Assembly (NCBI GenBank): GCA_016932435.1
Contig: JAFGCW010000045.1
Span: 9,070-73,069 of the forward strand
Reading direction: 5' to 3'
From: Dehalococcoidales bacterium
Lineage (GTDB): Bacteria > Chloroflexota > Dehalococcoidia > Dehalococcoidales > UBA2162
DNA length: 64,000 nt
Each line of letters starts with the position of its first letter. Position 1 is the first letter of the stretch. Position numbers and translations under genes: made by a program. The notes below the pieces were generated by a model. The model was not told the DNA's origin. It ran no database searches and saw nothing but the letters and a program-made list of their open reading frames with translations. Below, piece by piece: positions 52,139-61,556 of this stretch.

Positions 52139-53491
52139 TTACCTTATTTTCCTCTTCGGTATTCTGAACTTGCTGTTATCTACACTCGGAAGGGCTTCTT
52201 CTACCGGTTTTTCGAGCTGAGGAATCCATTCATAAGGCAGCCGGTAGGCACGGTAGACCACACTCAGATTACCCCTTTTGTCTTTCCAGGGACTGACGAA
52301 TTCCCAGACTATTTCTCCCTCGGTGTTCACCTCGATCAGCCGGCCGGTCCCGCCTTCAGTGATAAGCGTATTTCCGTTGAGCAGGCGTTGTGCCGAACTC
52401 ATGAACGAGCTATACAGCCTGCCGCCAATTCCGGGACCACCCGGTCCGCCCGGCGCCGGATACTGCCATTTAATCTCCAGCGTCACAGGATCGAACTCGA
52501 TTACCCGTGAGTAATCTCTCAATGCATTACTCCTGCCGTCAGGAGAACCCGGATTGGGAGCGCCGTATCCGGCCATTCCGCCGTTATCGTACACAAGGAT
52601 ATTCCCTGCACCCGGCAGACCTTCAGGTATCATATGGACATGATGAGGACCGATTATCTGTCTCAGCTTCCTTAACGCTTCCGTCTCCGTGTAATACGGC
52701 CCGACTTTCCAGATGATGTTTCCGGTCTTCTTCTCGATTATTGCAAGTATATTGGTTTGCCTGCTGCTGAAAATCAGGTTCTCGGGATCGAATCTCTCGT
52801 CACCCGATATATACCATTTATTCGGCCCCAGCTTGGATATCGAATTCATGTGCAGCCAGTCGCCCATTCCCCCACCGGCCGGGACTATACCCGGGTTACG
52901 TGCCATCGTGTTCTTTGCTTCTTCACTGAAACCGAACTCACTGAAGTGGTCGCTGCCTACCCATTCCCACACTATCTCCCCATCCCAGGTAACCTCGATA
53001 ACCGTATCGTCTATCAGCAGCTTTTCACTAATTTCCTTATTGATCAGGTTTTTATGGCAGACCATGATGGTATTGCCGCTGTCTACCTTCGGCTCCATCC
53101 CCGGAACATAGTATCCGACCGGATTGCCGTCACGCTGGTAGTCATGGTGCTGGCGTGCCATCCATGTCTTCTTTCTGTGCGGATCCCTGACCAGGTCATA
53201 TCTATCGAAACTCCAGACGGTGTTTCCCTCCCAGTCGAGCTGAACCAGGTTCACATTATCCTGAAATCCGAACTTCGGATTCCTCTGGCCGGTCGTTCCC
53301 ATGATATAGCCGCCGGGAAATATCTTGTTCGCACTGGGAAGTCCCTGGAGATTTTTCCATCGTTTTACCAAGTTTCCGTTCATATCCACCAGGGCAGCGC
53401 CGAACTGCATGCACTGAAGAACGGTGAAGCCATTCCAGCACTTTTCCGGGTCATATATCGTCGTTCCTGTCGGGAATACAGATATTGACAT
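52139..53491 (-). CDS. arylsulfotransferase-like beta-propeller protein
   Basis: A 450-residue protein of the ASST (Arylsulfotran_2) type. WTMNSIS-like GDWLHMNSISKLG and HHVHMIPEGLPG supply the conserved His residues, and the repeated W-D-G-E/N-G-x-hW motifs (QLDWEGNTVWSF, EVTWDGEIVWEW, NTEGEIVWEF) are propeller blades. True ASST is secreted and transfers sulfate from aryl sulfates; this protein has no signal peptide, so a cytoplasmic lyase, esterase or binding role is also possible. I chose ATG 53491 (AAGGAG nine bases before). The long upstream open frame over the MFS gene is a coincidence. Confidence 0.78.
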   Translation of the reverse strand: MSISVFPTGTTIYDPEKCWNGFTVLQCMQFGAALVDMNGNLVKRWKNLQGLPSANKIFPGGYIMGTTGQRNPKFGFQDNVNLVQLDWEGNTVWSFDRYDLVRDPHRKKTWMARQHHDYQRDGNPVGYYVPGMEPKVDSGNTIMVCHKNLINKEISEKLLIDDTVIEVTWDGEIVWEWVGSDHFSEFGFSEEAKNTMARNPGIVPAGGGMGDWLHMNSISKLGPNKWYISGDERFDPENLIFSSRQTNILAIIEKKTGNIIWKVGPYYTETEALRKLRQIIGPHHVHMIPEGLPGAGNILVYDNGGMAGYGAPNPGSPDGRSNALRDYSRVIEFDPVTLEIKWQYPAPGGPGGPGIGGRLYSSFMSSAQRLLNGNTLITEGGTGRLIEVNTEGEIVWEFVSPWKDKRGNLSVVYRAYRLPYEWIPQLEKPVEEALPSVDNSKFRIPKRKIR

Positions 53492-53627
53492 AATTAACTC
53501 CTTAAGCGTATTTGTGACTCTGTTTTCAGACATAATACAGCATATTTCCCGGTGAGTAAAAATTGACTTATCAACATTCAACCCAATATACTTCAAACAG
53601 CTACATTCCGGAGTCTTATTTTCCTCT

Positions 53628-54866
53628 ATGAAAGACAATACCCAAACCAAATATAGATGGTATATGCTTGCGCTGCTGGCAATGACCGGAACGCTGGTCA
53701 CCGCGATGCCTTTTTCCTGCATGCCGGTTCTCTTCCCGGAAATAGCCGACGAACTGGGATTGAACCTGGTAGAGATAGGCACGGTATGGGGAATGGGCAA
53801 CCTGGCCGGTATTTTCGTCAGCCTTATCGGCGGGATAATCGGCGACCGTTTCAGTTCGAAGTGGATCCTTACTATCTCCTGCATACTTGTCGCTATTACC
53901 GGCGCCCTCAGGGGGTTTTCAGACAGCTTTATGTTCCTTGCCGTGACCATGTTCGTCAACGGTATAATCAGGCTGATTATCCCTATCACCATCACCAGGA
54001 CAGTCGGACTGTGGTTCAAAGACAGCAACAATCTCGGCATGGCGATGGGAGCATCGGCAATGGGAATGGGATTAGGACTTTCACTTGGTCCTATGCTCAG
54101 CGCTACCATCCTTTCACCCTGGCTTGGCGGCTGGCGAAACGTACTCTTCCTGATGGGTGGTCTTTCTGCATTTATCGGAATACTCTGGCTTATCTTCGGC
54201 AGAGAACCGCCGGTCGACGATTCACATGAAGAAACTGAGAAAGTCCCCATAAAAGATACTATATCCAAATTGATCCGAATGAAGGGATTATGGTTTATCG
54301 GACTTACCTTCATGACACGAATGGGCAGTATGATGGGAATGACCGGATACCTGGCGCTTTATCTTCGCGACCAGGGATGGGAGGCAGCCGCCGCCGACGG
54401 CACTCTTGCTGCTTTCTACGCAATAAGCACTCTCCTTGTTGTACCCATTACTACACTATCCGATAAAATCGGCTCCAGGAAGCTGGTACTTCTCCTAGGT
54501 ATTATCACCAATACTATCAGCCTCGGTCTTCTTCCCCTTGTCGACGGCTGGTTAGTATGGGCGTTGATGCTTATGTCCGGTATTTTCATGGATGGATTCA
54601 TGGCAATTAATACCACAATCCTGCTGGAAACCGAAGGAATAGGCTCCAGGTACTCCGGTACAGCCCTGGGAATGATCTTCACGATCGGTCACCTCGGCAG
54701 CGTATCTTCCCCGCCTATAGGTAACAGCTTCGAGAGTATTCACCCCGGACTTCCCTTCACCTTCTGGGCAGTACTCTCCGCCATCGGCCTGTTTACACTT
54801 TCTATGGTAAAAGAAACGGGATGGCGGAAAAGGATGTTCGGAAGCAGGCTTCCTACACCGGAATAG
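53628..54866 (+). CDS. MFS transporter
   Basis: A 412-residue, twelve-helix transporter. The MFS loop motif is GGIIGDRFSSKWIL after helix 2 and the second-half equivalent TTLSDKIGSRKLVLLLG follows. Helix 1 starts with YMLALLAMTGTLVTAMPFSC. Substrate unknown; drug or sugar-acid exchange are options. It is divergent from the ASST-like gene with a 136-base gap and could share its regulation. The frame on the opposite strand covered by the ASST open frame is not coding. Confidence 0.88.
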   Translation: MKDNTQTKYRWYMLALLAMTGTLVTAMPFSCMPVLFPEIADELGLNLVEIGTVWGMGNLAGIFVSLIGGIIGDRFSSKWILTISCILVAITGALRGFSDSFMFLAVTMFVNGIIRLIIPITITRTVGLWFKDSNNLGMAMGASAMGMGLGLSLGPMLSATILSPWLGGWRNVLFLMGGLSAFIGILWLIFGREPPVDDSHEETEKVPIKDTISKLIRMKGLWFIGLTFMTRMGSMMGMTGYLALYLRDQGWEAAAADGTLAAFYAISTLLVVPITTLSDKIGSRKLVLLLGIITNTISLGLLPLVDGWLVWALMLMSGIFMDGFMAINTTILLETEGIGSRYSGTALGMIFTIGHLGSVSSPPIGNSFESIHPGLPFTFWAVLSAIGLFTLSMVKETGWRKRMFGSRLPTPE

Positions 54867-54951
54867 TACTTCCTCACAGGTCTGGTATTCACGCATCCGT
54901 AAGTATATAATAGGCGCGTTATTATCCAAATAATCATACGGGAGGTTTACC

Positions 54952-55689
54952 ATGAGTGCCGAATCAACTGAAACAAGGCTGGCAAAGCTGGAAAAACTGG
55001 TTGAAGAACAGCAGAAAAAGATATCAGCATTTGAAGACATTGAAGCTATCAGAAGGCTCCAATACGCCTATAACTACTACGTGGAACACATGCTTGGGGA
55101 AGATATAATCGACTGTTTCGCAGACAGCCCGGATGTAAAACTGAACTGGCTCGAAGGTCAGTGGCTGGGTAAGGAAGGGGTCAGGAAATACTTCGCCCGT
55201 GCCGCCAGTGGTGAAAATCCTACCGGATTCTCTCACCAGCTTGCCCCAACCGCCGGACTTATCACCCTCAATCCTGATGGTAAAACCGCCCAGGGCAGAT
55301 GGTATGTATTCGGCGGTGTCTTTACCTCCGAAGGCGGAAAAATCGATGGCGGTGCGTTTGTCAGCGGCATCTATGAGATGACTTATATCAAGGAAGACGG
55401 TATCTGGAAAATTCTCCAGATATACTGGTTCATACCCTACAGCGCCAGGATCCAGGATGGATGGGGAGCTCCGGAAGCAATGGGCGAACGACTTCTCAAT
55501 CCTCCGGAAGAAAGGCGGGAAAACACCGAAGGAATGGCTTTCCCCGTACCTGATATTCCCGTAGACCCGAACGACCTGCGATATGTATCCGGATTTATAC
55601 TCCCGCACCATTTCAAACATCCCGTAACCGGAAAAACATCTACCGAAGGAAAGCATAACGCAAGGCTGAAACCTCTGAAATTTGACTAG
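54952..55689 (+). CDS. NTF2/SnoaL-like protein
   Basis: A 245-residue protein. The N-terminal 30 residues are a charged coiled-coil (RLAKLEKLVEEQQKKI), followed by a SnoaL/NTF2-like cone: EDIEAIRRLQYAYNYYVE with CFADSPDVKLNW, a glycine loop, FSHQLAPTAGLITLN, and IYEMTYIKEDGIWKILQIYW. Members of the SnoaL_4 group include ring-hydroxylating or dehydratase accessory enzymes of aromatic and terpenoid catabolism. Its mode of action is unknown. CGGGAGG precedes ATG 54952. Confidence 0.8.
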   Translation: MSAESTETRLAKLEKLVEEQQKKISAFEDIEAIRRLQYAYNYYVEHMLGEDIIDCFADSPDVKLNWLEGQWLGKEGVRKYFARAASGENPTGFSHQLAPTAGLITLNPDGKTAQGRWYVFGGVFTSEGGKIDGGAFVSGIYEMTYIKEDGIWKILQIYWFIPYSARIQDGWGAPEAMGERLLNPPEERRENTEGMAFPVPDIPVDPNDLRYVSGFILPHHFKHPVTGKTSTEGKHNARLKPLKFD

Positions 55690-55801
55690 GCACATATTAA
55701 TCCCGCATTCGGATCTCCCTTGAAATCGGAGACAGGGATGATATTCTCTGAATGGGCCGTTATACGCATATATTGATGCGCCGGTCAGTTATTACAGAAA
55801 G

Positions 55802-56308
55802 ATGAATGAAATTACTCTAAGAAAAGTGTCTCCGGACAAGAAAGATACTGTCTTTCAATTACTGAAAGATTCGGGAGAATGGTTGCTTGAAAAAGGCAAT
55901 GATTACTGGCAGGTATATATCGATCTGCCGCCCTTTCTCATGAACTGGATTCAGCCGGGTTTTGAAAATGATGAGTTCTATTTCGCTGAGAATGCAAATA
56001 ATGAAATTATCGGGTGTTTCCGCCTCCAGGATGAAGACCGTATGTTCTGGGGGGAAAGGAATGAGAAGGCAGGTTACGTCCATTCTTTTGCCATATCCAG
56101 GAAACTGGCAGGCCAGAGAACCGGCTATAAAGTCCTGGCGGCTATAGAGTCACATTGTCGGGAAAACGGGAAGGAATACCTCAGACTCGACTGCGGAACA
56201 CATCTGGATACTCTCCGGGCCTATTATGAAGGATTTGGATTTCATTTCGTCGCCGATGTGCACCTGATGAATACAAACCTTACGCTTTACGAGAAAAAAA
56301 TAACATAA
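55802..56308 (+). CDS. GNAT family N-acetyltransferase
   Basis: A 168-residue acetyltransferase. Fold features: ITLRKVSPDKKDTVFQLL, YVHSFAISRKLAGQRTGYKVLAAIESHC with the acetyl-CoA loop (RxxGxxxL-like), and LRAYYEGFGFHFVADVHLM. Substrate unknown. The ATG at 55802 lacks a strong ribosome site. It ends three bases before a bidirectional terminator shared with rpoD. Confidence 0.8.
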   Translation: MNEITLRKVSPDKKDTVFQLLKDSGEWLLEKGNDYWQVYIDLPPFLMNWIQPGFENDEFYFAENANNEIIGCFRLQDEDRMFWGERNEKAGYVHSFAISRKLAGQRTGYKVLAAIESHCRENGKEYLRLDCGTHLDTLRAYYEGFGFHFVADVHLMNTNLTLYEKKIT

Positions 56309-56310
56309 AA

Positions 56311-56339
56311 AAGACCGTCCCGGTAATCGGGGCGGTCTT
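56311..56339. terminator. bidirectional intrinsic terminator (GNAT / rpoD)
   Basis: AAGACCGTCCCG (56311-56322) and CGGGGCGGTCTT (56328-56339), 12 pairs including one T-G, loop GTAAT; A-run on the left and ACTTTTC on the right serve both strands. Confidence 0.85.
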
Positions 56340-56361
56340 ACTTTTCTACATATTCCAGAAT

Positions 56362-57792
56362 TTATTCAAGATAATCCTTGAGTTTTCGACTGCGTGACGG
56401 ATGTCGGAGTTTGCGAAGCGCTTTAGCTTCTATCTGGCGGATACGTTCCCTGGTTACATTAAATTCCTGGCCTACCTCCTCCAGAGTACGACTGCGTCCA
56501 TCTTCAAGTCCGAACCTGAGTCTGAGTACCCTCTGTTCACGTGGAGTTAGCGCCATCAGGACTTCCTCTATCTGCTCTTTCAGCAATTGCTTTGATGCGG
56601 CGTCTACCGGCGGCAGGGCATCCCTGTCCTCGATAAAATCACCAAGATGACTGTCCTCTTCCTCACCGATAGGCGCTTCGAGGGACACAGGAAGCTGGGC
56701 AACCTTGACTATCTCCCTCACCTTGGCCGTCGGCAAATCCATCCTGGCGCCGATTTCCTTGGCATTCGGCTCCCTGCCGTACTCCTGGGCAAGTCTCCTG
56801 CTCACCCTGAGAAGTTTATTGATTGTTTCTATCATGTGTACCGGCACCCGGATCGTACGCGCCTGGTCAGCGATAGCACGGGTAATAGCCTGGCGTATCC
56901 ACCAGGTGGCATAAGTACTGAATTTATAGCCGCGATGATGATCGAATTTCTCTACAGCCCTGATAAGTCCGATATTCCCTTCCTGCACAAGATCCAGAAG
57001 AGACATACCACGCCCTATATGTTTCTTGGCTACACTGACTACCAACCTCAAGTTAGCTTCGATGAGGTGTTTTTCCGCTTTTTCAGATTCGCGGGAAATG
57101 CTGTCAAGATGTTCTTTTATCTGCCTTTCATATCCAAGAAGCGTCTCTATAAAATCGTCATCGGTTACCATGCTCTCGATATTTTCGATAAGCATATCGG
57201 TAGGTATATTGTTTACAACCACTTCAGGAATCAACTTACAGTTAAGCGAAAGATTGATGATCCGCTGTTCGGTTTCCGGAAGGAATTCTCCGATCTCACG
57301 GGATACAGCCTGGACTAATTGCTGATCGATTACTCCCTCTACGCTTTCCTTAAAGACCTGATCGCATAAAGCTTCTTTCAGGTTATCGGTGAGTGGTAAC
57401 TCAAGCTGCTCACGCAGAACACGGATAATATTCGCGTCCCGACCAACCTCCTTCAACATGGTAAGTACAATCTCCACCACTGTAGGAGCTTTACCGTACC
57501 TGGACGAGTGTTCCTGCCTGATTTCTTTTACACGTTTCGCGGCTTCTATCTTCTCTGCCAGAACTCGTTCATCCTTGGCCGTAAGCAGGTCAACTTTACC
57601 GATTTCATGCAGGTAAAGACGCACGGGATCATCGGCTACTTCCTGCTCTTCTATGTTATCTATTGGTACATCTACATCAACTTCTTTGGAAGGCTGAATT
57701 TTTTCATTCAGATCATCTGTTGATATGGACTCCTCTTCACTATCATCGGATGGTGAAAAATCATCTGAAGGATTATATTGTTCAAGGGTCAT
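56362..57792 (-). CDS. rpoD: RNA polymerase primary sigma factor RpoD
   Basis: A 476-residue group 1 sigma factor. Region 1.2 ([17 protein letters not shown]), a non-conserved stretch, region 2 ([43 protein letters not shown] and [22 protein letters not shown], each split by family spacing), region 3 and region 4.2 ([29 protein letters not shown]) are all present. Acidic N-terminal tail of 60 residues. Its ATG overlaps the dnaG stop by four bases (ATGA), so it is coupled to dnaG in a primase-sigma operon. Confidence 0.97.
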   Translation of the reverse strand: MTLEQYNPSDDFSPSDDSEEESISTDDLNEKIQPSKEVDVDVPIDNIEEQEVADDPVRLYLHEIGKVDLLTAKDERVLAEKIEAAKRVKEIRQEHSSRYGKAPTVVEIVLTMLKEVGRDANIIRVLREQLELPLTDNLKEALCDQVFKESVEGVIDQQLVQAVSREIGEFLPETEQRIINLSLNCKLIPEVVVNNIPTDMLIENIESMVTDDDFIETLLGYERQIKEHLDSISRESEKAEKHLIEANLRLVVSVAKKHIGRGMSLLDLVQEGNIGLIRAVEKFDHHRGYKFSTYATWWIRQAITRAIADQARTIRVPVHMIETINKLLRVSRRLAQEYGREPNAKEIGARMDLPTAKVREIVKVAQLPVSLEAPIGEEEDSHLGDFIEDRDALPPVDAASKQLLKEQIEEVLMALTPREQRVLRLRFGLEDGRSRTLEEVGQEFNVTRERIRQIEAKALRKLRHPSRSRKLKDYLE

Positions 57793-59540
57793 TTCCTATC
57801 TCCTTTACCCCCTTCACGCCTTGCCCTGATATTGAATATTTCGCGCAGATTATCAGTTAACTCAATATCTTTCTCTCCGGGAAATTCGCCGGCCGTTTTT
57901 ACCGTCTCCCCTTTTCTGGCCAAGCTTCTGAGGTGGTCCTCCTTTAGTCGGAGTACATATTCATTATACCTTTCATTCGGTCTTGTTGCCAGTATGTTCT
58001 TCGAAGAAAGTGTATCAAGATAATCGGATAATATTTCATCCAGTTTCTCTTTGAGCGCTTCTTCATCGGGCGACTGCTGCCAGGCTACGAATATCTCGCG
58101 GTTCTCGCTGTTTTCAAAGTACTCAGCCGGCACACCAGCGCTTTGTTCCTTAAATTCGGGATGCTTTAGCAGAAATGCTAGTACCTCTTCTTCAATAGGA
58201 TTCCGTCCTATCGTTTCCAACACCTTAATAGTACTTTTCTTTTTAGGTATTACGGTTTTAGTTCTCACGCTTTGTTGATATTGTATTAAAGCGGCATTTA
58301 TTGTATCGATTTTCACACCTGAAACTCGAGATAATATATTAACGTAGTGAGTTTGTTTAGTAACATTTCGTACAAGTTGTATATAGGGTAGTATCTTATC
58401 GACAAGGTTTTTTCTTCCAGATGCCGAAGACATATCCAAGAGAGAACTACTCATTTGAACTACGTAATCCAAAACAGGAATTGCTTTTTCAAGCAGGTCA
58501 TTCCACTTACCGGTATCGTCCCTGATCACGCTGTCTGGGTCCTCGCCTTCCGGCAGTACCACCACCTTTAATTCGATATCCAGGCTGTTTTCATAATCGA
58601 CACACCTGAGCATAGCTTCTTCACCGGCAGTATCGGCATCGAGCGCCAGCACAATATTCTTCGTCAGTTTTTTAAGGTCATTAACCTGTCTTTCGGTAAC
58701 CGCGGTCCCCATAGATGCAACCACATTCGTGATTCCGTTCTGATGAGCGGTAATGACATCCATATATCCTTCTACCATAACCGCCTGGTTCTTCTGGCGT
58801 ATCGCCAGTGCCGCAAGGTTAATTCCATACAGCGTACCGCTTTTATCGAATACCAGAGTCTGAGGAGAATTCACGTACTTTGGTAACGAGTCATCGAGCA
58901 CTCTTGCCCCGAATCCGGTTATTCTTCCCCGGTTGTCGCATATCGTGAAAATCAGCCTGTTCCTGAACCTGTCGTGTGTTCTACCGTCATCCGACTCTAC
59001 CAGTAGACCGGCATCGAGTATCTCTTTTTCCGTATATTCTTTTTCAAGGTGTTCCTTCAATCCTTCCCAGCCGTTCAGGGCATACCCAAGCTGAAAATCA
59101 GAGACGGTTTTCTCGTTTAAACCCCGGTCTTCGATGTATTTCCTGGCATTTGCAGCACCAGGAGAATTCAGGAGAAGATTATGAAAATACAGAGCCGCGG
59201 CGCTGTTAACCTGGTATATCCTGTCCTTTTCGTCCTTTTTGGTATCCGGCTGCACCCGCGTGGGCATTTCAATACCCGCCCTCGCAGCGAGAAAACGCAG
59301 GGCTTCACCAAAATCCATATTTTCTTTTTTCATGACGAATGACAGTACATCACCTCCTGTATTACAGGCACCGAAACAATGCCAGCTCTGCCTTTCCGGA
59401 TACACGAAGAAAGAAGGGTTCTTTTCACTATGAAACGGACACGGAGCTGAAAGGTTACGTCCGGACTTTTTAAGGTTAACGTACTGGCTGACTACCTCGA
59501 CAATATCCGTCTTCTGTTTTACGTCGTCTATAATGCTCAT
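57789..59540 (-). CDS. dnaG: DNA primase
   Basis: A 583-residue primase. The CHC2-type zinc finger uses C34-x2-H37 and C55-x3-C59 ([10 protein letters not shown]), one residue longer than the usual Cys-x2-Cys, a variant I recall from Chloroflexi. Toprim elements follow: [14 protein letters not shown] with the acidic catalytic Glu and [12 protein letters not shown] with the Asp-x-Asp. The C-terminal DnaB-interaction part is short and divergent. It makes RNA primers for replication. Upstream of rpoD, overlapped by four bases; a GNAT gene follows in the upstream direction after 18 bases. Confidence 0.96.
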   Translation of the reverse strand: MSIIDDVKQKTDIVEVVSQYVNLKKSGRNLSAPCPFHSEKNPSFFVYPERQSWHCFGACNTGGDVLSFVMKKENMDFGEALRFLAARAGIEMPTRVQPDTKKDEKDRIYQVNSAAALYFHNLLLNSPGAANARKYIEDRGLNEKTVSDFQLGYALNGWEGLKEHLEKEYTEKEILDAGLLVESDDGRTHDRFRNRLIFTICDNRGRITGFGARVLDDSLPKYVNSPQTLVFDKSGTLYGINLAALAIRQKNQAVMVEGYMDVITAHQNGITNVVASMGTAVTERQVNDLKKLTKNIVLALDADTAGEEAMLRCVDYENSLDIELKVVVLPEGEDPDSVIRDDTGKWNDLLEKAIPVLDYVVQMSSSLLDMSSASGRKNLVDKILPYIQLVRNVTKQTHYVNILSRVSGVKIDTINAALIQYQQSVRTKTVIPKKKSTIKVLETIGRNPIEEEVLAFLLKHPEFKEQSAGVPAEYFENSENREIFVAWQQSPDEEALKEKLDEILSDYLDTLSSKNILATRPNERYNEYVLRLKEDHLRSLARKGETVKTAGEFPGEKDIELTDNLREIFNIRARREGGKGDRK

Positions 59541-59558
59541 TTTTCTATGCTATTTGTA

Positions 59559-60512
59559 TTAATATTTTATAGTATTGTCAATATATCTCATCGTAAAATA
59601 CAGGTAAGGATCGAAGTATTTATTCCAGAACTTACCACCGTAATAATTAGCGGTCTCGTGTTCTACGAATAGCCGGTCAAATCCGTGTTCTCCGGACCAG
59701 TCAACCGCATACTTCAACAATGCTTCTCCTATACCTTTACGCCGCATATCAGGTTTAACGTAAGCTGCTTTAATCTGGGCAATTATCGTGTCTCGAAGAA
59801 GAAATCCCTCGTTTCCGGTCTTTGAATCACCTAAAATAAAATATCCTGATGGAGTATCCTGATCATAATAAACCAGGAATACGTCTCCTTGCTCGGCATG
59901 CTGTTTTAAATCCGGTTCAATCGTATTTTCATTATGTCCGTGAAATATGAATATCGGCGAGTTCGGGTAATACCTGTAGTGTTCGAGATGTAAATCGATC
60001 AGTTTTCGATAATCTCTTTCCTCGACTATATGCACTTCATTCTCTATATTCACAGGAGTAACATCTCTTAACCGTTCGGACAGGAAAGCTCCGAAACCGA
60101 TCTGGTAAAGCGTTTCTTTAAGAACTGAATCATGGGCGAAATAGCCGATAATATGAACATGTTTCCCGTTCCTCGCCCATTCACCTGCCAGGTTCATATA
60201 CATCAGGCGATATAACTCATCTCTATTCTCGGGTATCGAAGCATGACAGTATTCCGGTACCTGGGCGGCATTCTGTCCTTTAAATGGAAAGTAATAACCG
60301 GTCAGCATATAAGCAAGCAATCGCTTGTCTTCTGTCACTGCCACCCCCGGATTCGTTATAAGCCGTTCCAGGTTTTTCAGAATCCATTCCGGTTCCCCGA
60401 TAACTCTATCCGGCAGTAAAGGATTATACTTCTTTTCTTCTGTGTATGAATCTACAAACATATTTACTGCAGGTTCAAGAAAATTCTCAGAAAATGGCAA
60501 CACTTCGATCAT
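59559..60512 (-). CDS. GNAT family N-acetyltransferase, two-domain
   Basis: A 317-residue protein. The C-terminal domain is a standard GNAT: IAQIKAAYVKPDMRRKGIGEALLKYAVDWSGEHGFDRLFVEHETANYYGGKFW. The N-terminal half looks like a second, degenerate acetyltransferase-like domain (HVHIIGYFAHDSVLKETLYQIGFG). Substrate unknown; the tandem plan resembles proteins acting on small molecules. It sits between dnaG and the dGTPase gene on the same strand. Confidence 0.8.
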   Translation of the reverse strand: MIEVLPFSENFLEPAVNMFVDSYTEEKKYNPLLPDRVIGEPEWILKNLERLITNPGVAVTEDKRLLAYMLTGYYFPFKGQNAAQVPEYCHASIPENRDELYRLMYMNLAGEWARNGKHVHIIGYFAHDSVLKETLYQIGFGAFLSERLRDVTPVNIENEVHIVEERDYRKLIDLHLEHYRYYPNSPIFIFHGHNENTIEPDLKQHAEQGDVFLVYYDQDTPSGYFILGDSKTGNEGFLLRDTIIAQIKAAYVKPDMRRKGIGEALLKYAVDWSGEHGFDRLFVEHETANYYGGKFWNKYFDPYLYFTMRYIDNTIKY

Positions 60513-60524
60513 TCGTATTGTACT

Positions 60525-61556
60525 CTACTTCTGCAGCCCTTCTGCCAGGTCGGTAGCAAACTGGTCAGTCATACCGGATATATAATCCACTACACACTGC
60601 TCCGGCTCATCACTGTATACCAGGTACTCAGGAGGTAATTTATGGCTATTTTCGCGAAAATGGCCATAAAGATATCTGATTGTCTGCCTGGCTTTTTGCG
60701 ATTCTTCACGGTTGACATTGGGATTATATACCCTGGCAAACAGAAAATCCCGGAGGGTGTTCGTTGCCTGTCGCACCGCTTCACTCATCGATATTGCAGG
60801 TTTACCCGGGATCTTTCCGCTGACAGCCCAGGACTGCTCAATGATATCCAGGACCATCGTATTTATTCTCTTTCTGCGGGAACTACCCAATATCGCTGAA
60901 GCAGATTCCGGCAGGTCTTCTCCTTTTATGATACCTGCCCTTATCGCGTCATCTATATCATGGTTTATATAGGCAATACTGTCGGCGATCCGGCAGACCT
61001 CGCCCTCGAATGTATCCATTTTCTCCCAGCCTTCCAGTATCTTCTCGGTCGACTTGGAATGATGCAGAATACCGTCACGCACTTCCTTACTCAGGTTAAG
61101 ACCTTTACCCTCGTTCTCAAGTACATCGACGACTCTCAGACTCTGCTCGTTATGCCTGAAGCCTTTCTTATATAGCTCATTCAGTACTTCCTCCCCGATA
61201 TGACCGAACGGCGTATGTCCCAGGTCGTGTCCCATCGCAATTGCTTCGGTCAGGTCTTCATTAAGGTCCAATGACCGTGAAAGGGTTCGAGCAACTTGCG
61301 ATACTTCAAGAGTGTGAGTCAGTCGTGTAACATAATGGTCACCCCGGGGTGCGATAAAGACCTGGGTTTTATGCTTTAGCCGCCGGAAAGCCTTCGAGTG
61401 GATAATCCGGTCGCGGTCACGTTGAAAGACTGTGCGTATGGGGTCAGATTCTTCGTTCAGCTTCCTGCCGTAGGAGTTTTTACTCCTGACAGCATGAGGA
61501 GAGAGACTTTCTTCTCTCTCCTCAATATTCTCACGTATTCTTAAATCTTCTATCAC
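60525..61556 (-). CDS. deoxyguanosinetriphosphate triphosphohydrolase-like protein
   Basis: A 343-residue HD-domain dNTPase. RRLKHKTQVF, then TRLTHTLEVSQVART provide the first His; AIAMGHDLGHTPFGHIGE supplies the HD pair, and DSIAYINHDIDD the last Asp. Members hydrolyse dNTP to the nucleoside and triphosphate, balancing pools; some relatives act in phage defence. GTG start overlaps the ppsA stop by four bases, so it is co-transcribed with it. An upstream SD is weak. Length below the long E. coli form, as for the shorter dGTPase-like family. Confidence 0.93.
   Translation of the reverse strand: MIEDLRIRENIEEREESLSPHAVRSKNSYGRKLNEESDPIRTVFQRDRDRIIHSKAFRRLKHKTQVFIAPRGDHYVTRLTHTLEVSQVARTLSRSLDLNEDLTEAIAMGHDLGHTPFGHIGEEVLNELYKKGFRHNEQSLRVVDVLENEGKGLNLSKEVRDGILHHSKSTEKILEGWEKMDTFEGEVCRIADSIAYINHDIDDAIRAGIIKGEDLPESASAILGSSRRKRINTMVLDIIEQSWAVSGKIPGKPAISMSEAVRQATNTLRDFLFARVYNPNVNREESQKARQTIRYLYGHFRENSHKLPPEYLVYSDEPEQCVVDYISGMTDQFATDLAEGLQK

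Noticed and set aside
53492..54313. Long open minus-strand frame extending the arylsulfotransferase-like gene upstream by over 270 codons
   Set aside because: It lies antisense to a clear MFS gene, has no domain, and a good ribosome site and ATG at 53491 define the real start.
60525..61556. Phage-defence dGTPase
   Set aside because: The gene is coupled to ppsA in a housekeeping operon with dnaG and rpoD, so routine dNTP control is the simpler reading.
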